Below are positions 1 through 5,902 of a stretch of DNA of 45,326 nt, one piece after another. The stretch comes from Archangium violaceum Cb vi76 (lineage in GTDB: Bacteria; Myxococcota; Myxococcia; Myxococcales; Myxococcaceae). Below the pieces are notes generated by a model, which was given only the letters and a program-made list of their open reading frames with translations, ran no database searches and was not told where the DNA came from. Location of the stretch: assembly GCF_000733295.1 (NCBI RefSeq), contig NZ_JPMI01000150.1, positions 1 through 45,326 of the forward strand. The letters run 5' to 3'. The position numbers were made by a program, and so were the translations under genes. The first letter of the stretch is position 1. Every line of letters begins with the position of its first letter.

Positions 1-1
1 C

Positions 2-130
2 CCCCGGCCCGTTCCGGACGAGCCGCCCGAGGTGAGCCGCATCGTCCGCCTGCTGCGCGGCTGGTCCCGTGAGCGTCTGGTGCTGCTCCGCAAGCTGGTG
101 GAACTGGCGGACCTGGAATCGCACCGCTGA
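2..130 (+). CDS. C-terminal end of an unidentified protein, cut by the window edge
   Basis: An open frame enters at the left edge and stops with TGA at 128-130. It gives about 42 residues, rich in Leu, Arg and Glu, that look like a terminal helix (LLRGWSRERLVLLRKLVEL). A compact basic amphipathic C-terminal helix of this kind is common at the end of small myxobacterial HTH regulators, and an HTH-type start follows 50 bases downstream, but the visible part is too short to name a family. No start is visible. Confidence 0.45.
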   Translation, partial: PRPVPDEPPEVSRIVRLLRGWSRERLVLLRKLVELADLESHR

Positions 131-179
131 GCGGCCCCACCGTTCCGCCCGGCACACTCGAGTCAGGAAGACGCAACGA

Positions 180-352
180 ATGGAAACCGGACAGCTCACC
201 AAGGCCCTGGGAGAGGTGGCCCGGGCTGCCCGCGAGAGGCTGGGACTCACCCAGGCCCAGGTCGCGCGGCAGCTGGGAATTGCCCCCAATGTGTATGGCC
301 GCATCGAGCGGGGCCACATGATGCCCGCCGTCCCCACGCTGTGCAGACTGTG
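180..352 (+). pseudogene. XRE-type helix-turn-helix regulator, N-terminal fragment
   Basis: ATG at 180 opens METGQLTKALGEVARAARER, then a classic XRE/Cro helix-turn-helix (LGLTQAQVARQLGIAPNVYGRIERG, about residues 19-43) and the MPAVPTL segment that normally leads into the last helix of the fold. Homology stops at about 345-352. The same frame stays open by chance to the TGA at 960-962, but that stretch is Arg/Ser/Trp-rich and is the shadow of a kinase read in another frame. The regulator has therefore lost its C-terminal half by a deletion that joined it to the kinase remnant. A full-length short regulator is unlikely because the fifth helix of the domain is missing. Confidence 0.6.
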
Positions 353-1486
353 CTGCGCGGCCGGAGCCTGGAGGCCCGGGGGCAGCGGGAAATCAGCATC
401 CTGCGGCGCATCAAGCACCCCAACGTGGTGGGCTTCCACGCATGCGGCAGGTGGCCACACCCGGTGCACGGCCCGCTCTACTTCGTCATGGACTTCGTCG
501 AGGGCCGGACGCTGGAGCAGTGGGCCCTGGAGGACAACCCGTGCGCGCGCTGCGTGGCACGCGTGCTGCTGGAACTGGCGCGGGCGCTGGCGCACATCCA
601 CGCCCGGGGCGTGCTGCACCGCGACCTCAAGCTGGAGAACATCCTGCTGCGCACCTCGGACGGGGTGCCGGTGCTGGTGGACTTCGGAATCGGCTGGCTG
701 GCGGAAGAGCCCCCGCTCACCCATGGCCCGCTGCCGCCATGCACCGCCGAGTACCGCAGCCCCGAGGCGCTGCGCTTCGCGCGCGCGCACACCGGCGGGC
801 AGGCGCGCTACGTGGCGGACGCGGGGGACGAGCTGTGGGCGCTGGGCGTCATCCTCTACTGGCTGCTCACGGACATGCTGCCCTTCGGGCCTGCCTCCCA
901 GCGGGGCCAGCCGCTCAACGAGCGCATCCTCACGCAGCGGCCCAAGGCCCCGCACGAGGTGAACCCGCGCGTGCCCCGGGCGCTGGGCGAGCTGTGCCAG
1001 CGCATGCTGGAGAAGCAGCGGGAGGCGCGCCACGGCACGTGCGAGGATCTACTTCGCGGATGGAGCGGCCCCGGCGAGCCTCACGTTTCTCCTGGTGGTG
1101 CACCCCGCCCGGGCCGCACGGCAGGTGGACGTCCTCCGCAAGACGCGCCCGGTGGACTTCTACAAGCAGAAGGCGTGGGAGGCGGACTCGAGGGCCCAGC
1201 GCTGCGAGGAGGAGAAGGCTCGCCTCGAGGACGAGCAGGGCGGGCCGGGTGGACTCCGAGGCCTGCGCGCGGCGGGCCTTCTGAACGAGAGACTCGGCGT
1301 CGCCGTCAAAGACATCACCGAATACGTCAAAACGAGGCCGCGGGCTGCGCTGGCACTGGAACAAGCGTGGTCCTCCCGCGCCGGAGGGCACGACAAGGGC
1401 CGAGTCGCGGTGGAATTGGAGTTGAGGAACCCGGGGACGAAGCCCTGGACGCTCGCGGGGGCCGTGCTGCGCGGAGCGAAGGGTGA
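341..1486 (+). pseudogene. Ser/Thr protein kinase remnant lacking the N-lobe
   Basis: Kinase-like sequence runs from about 353 to 1050. It has REISILRR followed by HPNVVGFHACGRW, the catalytic loop HRDLKLEN (His93-Asn100 counted from 341), DFG (Asp114-Gly116), an SPEA activation-segment end, and the DELWALGVILYWLLTD helix. The glycine-rich loop and the ATP-anchoring Lys of the N-lobe are absent, so it cannot be an active kinase. After RHGTCEDLL the sequence turns into Pro/Gly/Arg-rich text to 1486, which overlaps the DUF2381 gene in another frame. Both ends look like deletion junctions. From what I know of myxobacterial genomes, kinases of this type often neighbour DUF2381 genes, which fits the order here. 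Confidence 0.6.
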
Positions 1487-1658
1487 AGAGCTGACACCGC
1501 TTGCGGAGGGAAACCCCGTTTCCATCCTGCCTGGGGCCCCTGGCCGCATCATGGTGGAGTTCGAGGCCACCACGATGCAGGCCCAGGGGGCATACACCCT
1601 GACGCTGTGGGACGCGGACGGGCGCTCCATCATCCTGGAGAACGTGACGTTCCCATAG
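1095..1658 (+). pseudogene. DUF2381 (TIGR02268) family protein, 5'-truncated
   Basis: The frame encodes 187 residues from a possible GTG at 1095, and recognisable DUF2381 text begins earlier, at about 1044 (IYFADGAAPASLTFLLVV). Typical blocks follow: HPARAARQVDV, DFYKQKAWEAE-like, a Glu/Arg helix with RAQRCEEEKARLE, VAVKDITEYV, LRNPGTKPWTLAGAVLRG, and the terminal GAYTLTLWDADGRS...VTFP. Family members are usually exported proteins of about 270-300 residues with an N-terminal signal peptide. Here the signal and first third are gone, replaced by the kinase remnant. The function of the family is not established. A translated product would stay in the cytoplasm. Confidence 0.6.
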
Positions 1659-1808
1659 CGCCGCTCCGCGACTGGTGGCGCAACGCCTGAAACCCACCTG
1701 TTACATCCTCCATCCCTTACCCAACCCACTGGCTTGACGGACACACCCGCGCTTCCGTGTAATTCCGGAGCGACGGCTCGCACTCCACGTCGCTACCGGA
1801 GGTGCGCC

Positions 1809-3149
1809 GTGCCCACCCGTCTTCCTGGCTCGCGCCCTCCTGGCGCTCGGCTGCGCCCCCTGCTGGGCGGCTGGTTTCTCGTCCTCCTCTTCCTCCAGTC
1901 CGCCTGTGTCACGGGCACCCCACGGGGCAGCTTTCTCGTGGGCTACCGCTACAACTCGCTCACGCCCCCTCCGGCTCCCCAGGAGTACGTCACCCTCACG
2001 CCCAGCAGTGACTTCGCGCCCGTCCAGGTGTCGGACACGCAGCTGCGCGAGGCCTTCAGCCAGTTGCTCCTGGAGACGCCCCTGAAACTGGCCACTGGCC
2101 CCTCCAGGCCGCTGTCCGGCCGCCTGGTGCTTGCCTCCTGGCCGGCGGGGGGCGCAGGGGACTCCAGTGTCGAAGGGGGCTACGCGCGCCTGTGCGAGAA
2201 GCGTGGCGCTCCGGGGGACTGTTTCTGGCTGCTGGGGGACGGCCCGCACGACACCCGCCTCAGCCACCCCGACAGGTTCATGCTGGCCCTCAGCCTGGCC
2301 CTCACCCCGGCGCTGGAGGCCGCCACGGGCGTGCTCCGTGACTACTCCGCGCACGCCATGACGGCCCTGCTCACCGGCCTCTCCTTGTACCTCGTGGTCC
2401 TCATGGCACCCGAGCCCATCTCCAAAAGCCTCGCCCTGGCGATGACCGCTTTTCTCTGGGGCTACCTGGGCGTGGAGCTATGGGAGTTGATTTCCGCCAC
2501 GGAGGACCTCTGGGACGCGGCGGAGGCGGCCAGCACGTTCCAGGAGTTGCGCGGCGCGAGCGAGCGCTACGCCCGGGTGCTCGGACCCAACACCGTGCGC
2601 GTGCTCATCCTCCTGGCGACGTGGAAGGCAGGGGCCAAGGGCAAGGAGGCCATGACGGGCAGCGGACTGCCCGGTTTCCCCCAGGCGGTGCACAACGCCG
2701 CTTCCGCGGGCGGGGTTCACCTGCCCACGGCGGCTGCCGAGGCGACGTCCGTGTCCGTGCGAGGAGGACGGCTCGTTCTCACGCTTCCCGCCAGCTCGGC
2801 TGCTGTCCTCTATATGCAGGAGGAGGGCGACATCCACCACATCGCCACCGTGGAGAACGGGAAGTCCCCTGCCCGGGGCGGGCCGTGGACGCCGAGGCTC
2901 AAGAAGCTCTTTGACAAGGCTGGCCTGTCCATGGAGGACCCAATCAACAAGGTTCGCGTCCCGGGCCACAAGGGGCCGCACCCCAGGGAGTACCACGAGG
3001 AGGTCTTCAGGCGCCTTGATGATGCAGTCAAGCGCTGCGAAACCACGGCGCAGTGTCGCGAGGCGCTCACTCAGGAATTGGGGAAGCTGGCCGAAGAACT
3101 CAAACGCGTGGGCTCAGAACTCAACAAGCTCGTCACCCGGACCCAGTGA
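1809..3149 (+). CDS. SitA-type lipoprotein toxin with C-terminal AHH nuclease domain
   Basis: The GTG at 1809 is chosen because GGAGG lies six bases upstream and the product then begins with a lipoprotein signal: basic start, hydrophobic FLVLLFL, lipobox LQSAC with Cys33. The 446-residue protein has a hydrophobic middle (about residues 178-215, MTALLTGLSLYLVVLM and the following helix) and a C-terminal AHH-type nuclease: IHHIAT (His343, His344), FDKAGL, PGHKGPHP (His387, His391) and EYHEEV (His396). This is the layout of the TIGR02269/SitA lipoproteins that Myxococcus passes to kin by TraA/B-dependent outer-membrane exchange. The immunity gene follows 15 bases downstream. No SitB-like helper is seen. 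The toxin assignment rests on family knowledge; the nuclease target is unknown. Confidence 0.85.
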   Translation: MPTRLPGSRPPGARLRPLLGGWFLVLLFLQSACVTGTPRGSFLVGYRYNSLTPPPAPQEYVTLTPSSDFAPVQVSDTQLREAFSQLLLETPLKLATGPSRPLSGRLVLASWPAGGAGDSSVEGGYARLCEKRGAPGDCFWLLGDGPHDTRLSHPDRFMLALSLALTPALEAATGVLRDYSAHAMTALLTGLSLYLVVLMAPEPISKSLALAMTAFLWGYLGVELWELISATEDLWDAAEAASTFQELRGASERYARVLGPNTVRVLILLATWKAGAKGKEAMTGSGLPGFPQAVHNAASAGGVHLPTAAAEATSVSVRGGRLVLTLPASSAAVLYMQEEGDIHHIATVENGKSPARGGPWTPRLKKLFDKAGLSMEDPINKVRVPGHKGPHPREYHEEVFRRLDDAVKRCETTAQCREALTQELGKLAEELKRVGSELNKLVTRTQ

Positions 3150-3164
3150 GGTTAGGAGAGCGCC

Positions 3165-4421
3165 ATGACGAAACGGTACTTCGAACTGTATGAGGACATG
3201 AGCAGCCCGGAGCGTTGGGTGCTGGACGACGCCTTGGATGCCCAGGGAAAGCCAGTGGGAGCGCGGCTGTACCTCAACGAGGCACCCACTCGTTTCGACG
3301 GTCGCCTGCGCGTTCCCATTCTCCATCCTGGAAGTCCGCTCGACTTCTCACTCGCGGATGGCGGGGATTTCCCCGTGGTCACCGAAAAGGTCGCCAGCAC
3401 CCTCGCCGAACTGGCTCCTGACGACGTGCAACTCTATCCCGCCGAGGTGGACTCGCGGCCGGAACCCTACTTCCTCGTCAATGTCGCACGCCAGGTGAGC
3501 TGCATCGACGACGAAGCATGCGCCGAGGTCTTGTATTGGAAGCCGGAGGATAACCGCCCCGACAAGCTTGGGCAGTACCGGGCCGTTTACGGCATGCGTA
3601 TCGACACCTCCAAGGTAGGCGATGCCAGAATCTTCCGAACCAGGGGGTTTCCAAGAACCCTTCTCGTCGCCGAGGACGTGAAGGAGGCGCTCGAGCGTAC
3701 CGGGGCCTCGGGCCTGGATTTCAGGGAGGTCACCGGCCCTAGTCCCATCAACGACGAGGAGCGCGCCTACAAGCGCAAGTGCCGCGAGCTTCTGGAGCCC
3801 CCCCCAGCGGCCCGACGCGCAGCATGGAAATCTCTCGGCTTGTGGGACAAATTGGCGGGCACTCCCAAGGCCATCTGCTACGAATGGCCGGGCCACCGGC
3901 AGGACTGGGCCATCATCCATCGGGAGCCAGGGCGCATCCTCCTCGTCTCCGAGGGCCTCTCGGACCCGTTCATCGCTCGCTTGGAGCCCTCCGTGGGTTT
4001 CGGCTTGGAGCTCGCCCTGGAGACGGAGCTGGCGGAGCTGCCCCTCGATGCCATCGAGGGAAGCTGGCCCTACGTGCTGCTGGAGCGAGTCTCAAAGGAG
4101 GTGGTGGCCCAGGAGCACGAGAGAGCGCGGGCCAAGGCGGGCCTGCTCGTGCTGGAGGTGGCGGGGAAGGGCATGCCCGCGTCTCTCGTGAGCGCTGAGG
4201 GGCGCGTGGGGGTGCTGCTCGGCCAGGAGTCGCGCTCACTGCCCCGGCTGTTCCCCTCGCCCTTCGGCGACGTGCGGCTCGTCACCGTCAAGGCCCTGCT
4301 GCCCGCCGAGTTGGAGTACGCCTCGAAGCGTGGCGCGCAGGGCGTGGCCGAACTGGCACAGCGCTTCGCTGGAAACGGGGAGGAGCACCTCTCGCGCGCC
4401 AATCGGCAAGCAGTGGTGTAG
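3165..4421 (+). CDS. Immunity protein: Imm11 (DUF1629-like) domain fused to a SUFU-like domain
   Basis: ATG at 3165 is preceded by AGGAGAG. The 418-residue soluble protein has no signal peptide. Residues 1-200 read like the Imm11 (MXAN_0049-type) immunity domain (YFELYEDMSSPERWVLDD, then VARQVSCIDDE, DASRIFRTR-like text and LLVAEDVKEALE). Residues 230-415 read like a suppressor-of-fused (SUFU) immunity domain (HREPGRILLVSEGLSDPF, GFGLELALETELAELP, VLLERVSKEV, KGMPASLVSAEGRVGVLLG). It probably binds and blocks the AHH nuclease encoded directly upstream, as SitI proteins do. A run of eight C at 3798-3805 is read in frame. The stop is TAG at 4419. Confidence 0.85.
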   Translation: MTKRYFELYEDMSSPERWVLDDALDAQGKPVGARLYLNEAPTRFDGRLRVPILHPGSPLDFSLADGGDFPVVTEKVASTLAELAPDDVQLYPAEVDSRPEPYFLVNVARQVSCIDDEACAEVLYWKPEDNRPDKLGQYRAVYGMRIDTSKVGDARIFRTRGFPRTLLVAEDVKEALERTGASGLDFREVTGPSPINDEERAYKRKCRELLEPPPAARRAAWKSLGLWDKLAGTPKAICYEWPGHRQDWAIIHREPGRILLVSEGLSDPFIARLEPSVGFGLELALETELAELPLDAIEGSWPYVLLERVSKEVVAQEHERARAKAGLLVLEVAGKGMPASLVSAEGRVGVLLGQESRSLPRLFPSPFGDVRLVTVKALLPAELEYASKRGAQGVAELAQRFAGNGEEHLSRANRQAVV

Positions 4422-4502
4422 TGGGCCCGCTGGCAAACACTTTCGGGTGAAGCTGGCGGGAGTGTTCCACTTCTCCGGAATACGCATCCTCTGAAAAGAA
4501 AA

Positions 4503-4547
4503 GCGGGGAGGGAGCACCGGCCTTGCCCGGCTGACGTCCCTCCCCGC
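4503..4547 (-). terminator. Rho-independent terminator, best read on the minus strand
   Basis: A perfect 11-base-pair stem (GCGGGGAGGGA at 4503-4513, TCCCTCCCCGC at 4537-4547) encloses a 23-base loop. On the minus strand the stem is followed by TTTTCTTTTC, a good U-tract; on the plus strand no U-tract follows. It lies 15 bases beyond a minus-strand stop codon (4562-4564), which supports a past or present minus-strand gene there. It may also end plus-strand transcripts from the toxin-immunity pair. Confidence 0.6.
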
Positions 4548-4561
4548 CCGGTGACTTCACC

Positions 4562-4657
4562 TCACGCAGCGACCGGCTTCTGCGTCAGCGCGAGGGTGGG
4601 CTCGGCATCCATGCCCTCCTGGATCGCCTGCGTGAGGCGAGCCAACGGCGAACCCAT
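4562..4657 (-). pseudogene. Possible 3' remnant of an unidentified minus-strand gene
   Basis: A 31-residue frame from ATG (4655-4657) ends with TGA at 4562-4564; the frame stays open further upstream without another convincing start. The text (GSPLARLTQAIQEGMDAEPT) looks like the end of a real protein and sits just upstream of a good minus-strand terminator. I do not recognise a family. The rest of the 4422-4810 interval has no other credible gene, so this may be the tail of a gene whose front has been lost. Confidence 0.25.
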
Positions 4658-4739
4658 CTCATTCCGTGGACTCAGGCACGTCTCAGGCTTCGGATGTGTC
4701 CACGAGCTGGGCAGACCTTCCGAATTCTGAGATGGCCAA

Positions 4740-4755
4740 GTGTAGATATCTACAC
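4740..4755. promoter_or_regulatory. Perfect 16-base palindrome, possible operator
   Basis: GTGTAGATATCTACAC is a perfect inverted repeat with TGTA/TACA arms, in an AT-richer pocket of otherwise GC-rich DNA. A second palindrome, GCGCATGCGC, lies at 4765-4774. Such symmetry is typical of sites for dimeric repressors, but no regulator gene is adjacent and no promoter hexamers could be assigned with confidence. Confidence 0.35.
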
Positions 4756-4810
4756 CTGGACCGGGCGCATGCGCGCGATCTTGATTGCGCCGCGCGCGGG
4801 CCCTTCCGGT

Positions 4811-5002
4811 TCACTGCCCCGGTGGCTTCAAATCACCCGGCAGCCCCGAGCCCGTGGCGGGAGGACGCTCCACGGAGGTCGGGGGCTTCAGCTCCGCGGG
4901 AAGCCCGGAGGTGGGAGGCACCTCCGCCGGCTTCTCCGGCGGGGGATTGGTGGGACAGGCGCACAAGAGTGTCAGCGCGGCGAGCAGCGGGAAGTGACGC
5001 AT
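4811..5002 (-). CDS. Small proline-rich lipoprotein
   Basis: The 63-residue product begins MRHFPLLAALTLLCAC, a short lipoprotein signal with the lipidated Cys at about residue 16 (LCAC). The rest is a Pro/Glu/Gly-rich tail without a fold. GAGGAC lies upstream of the ATG, and the gene starts 14 bases after the stop of the DUF1775 gene, so the two are probably co-transcribed. It may be an outer-membrane-anchored partner of the copper-binding protein. No family is recognised. Confidence 0.6.
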   Translation of the reverse strand: MRHFPLLAALTLLCACPTNPPPEKPAEVPPTSGLPAELKPPTSVERPPATGSGLPGDLKPPGQ

Positions 5003-5016
5003 CGCGGAGTCCTCGC

Positions 5017-5724
5017 TCAGTACTTGACCCAGATCTCGGTGCCGGGATGGATGGCGCTGAGCACCTGGGTGTTGGGCTCCTTCTCGATGAGCTGGAGCGT
5101 GGACGGGTTGGCACTGTAGGCGGCACTGCCCGCCCAGACGATCTGCGCGTCGGCGAAGACGGACAGGTCATGCACGTGCTGCTCCACCGTGTACTTGTTC
5201 CAGCCGGGCGTGCGCGCGGGCAGGAGGAAGACATACGGAGCCGGGTATGCCGAGGAGTCCTCGGGCCGGAGGTGGTTGTGCTCCGTCGAGGTGCCCACCC
5301 ACTCGGTGGTGGACTCGGTGCCGTCCGCGGCCCGGCAGGTCTGGATGGTCGGGAAGAACAGCGGGGTGAAGGGCGTGTCCGGCAGCGCGGCGTTCAGCGT
5401 GAACTTGTAGAGCTGGGTGTCGCTGGGAAGCACGTCCGCGGCGGCCTTCGTCCAGGTCACCGAGGTGATCTTCCCCGTCCCATCCTTCGACACGACCGCC
5501 TTGCCAAAGGTCGAGTCCAGCGGGCGCACGCCGCCGACGCCATCCGGGATGCGGATCTCCACGCGGTAGGTGTCCGCGCCGTTGCAGCCGTGGCCGACCT
5601 TGAACGTGAGCTCCTGGCTCTTGGCCGCGAACGCGGGGCCCGAGGTCACGGAGATGTGGGCCTGGGCGGTATGGCACAGCAGGACGGTGGCGACGGCGAA
5701 CAGCGTGCTCGAGGGAGCCTTCAT
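5017..5724 (-). CDS. DUF1775 (YcnI-like) copper-binding exported protein
   Basis: The ATG at 5724 follows TTGGAGG at good spacing. The 235-residue product has a signal peptide ending CHTAQA, so the mature protein would begin with His23 (HISVTSGPA). A free N-terminal His is the Cu(II) ligand of the YcnI/DUF1775 family, where it acts with a conserved Glu; Glu56 in the segment TYRVEIRIPDG is a candidate. No C-terminal membrane anchor is visible, unlike Bacillus YcnI. The family is linked to copper handling or acquisition. It is first in a two-gene minus-strand unit with the small lipoprotein and is divergent from the kinase gene at 5903. The usual CopC/CopD or PCu(A)C partners are not in view. 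Confidence 0.8.
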   Translation of the reverse strand: MKAPSSTLFAVATVLLCHTAQAHISVTSGPAFAAKSQELTFKVGHGCNGADTYRVEIRIPDGVGGVRPLDSTFGKAVVSKDGTGKITSVTWTKAAADVLPSDTQLYKFTLNAALPDTPFTPLFFPTIQTCRAADGTESTTEWVGTSTEHNHLRPEDSSAYPAPYVFLLPARTPGWNKYTVEQHVHDLSVFADAQIVWAGSAAYSANPSTLQLIEKEPNTQVLSAIHPGTEIWVKY

Positions 5725-5902
5725 CCGTTTTCCTCCAAATAAGTGACGGGTCGAGCAGGCTTGTAGAGCGGGGACGAGGCACGAGGAATGGGACACGTTG
5801 TCGCACCCGCTCCAGAGGCGCTGGAGGTGACCGCTACACTGGCCGTCAGGTCCAGGATATGACTGCCCCATTGGAGGCAATCACCCAGGGGGAGGCACGC
5901 AC

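Noticed and set aside
4666-5742. Plus-strand frame opposite the DUF1775 and lipoprotein genes
   Set aside because: It is a GC shadow; the minus-strand frames have signal peptides, ribosome sites and recognisable domains.
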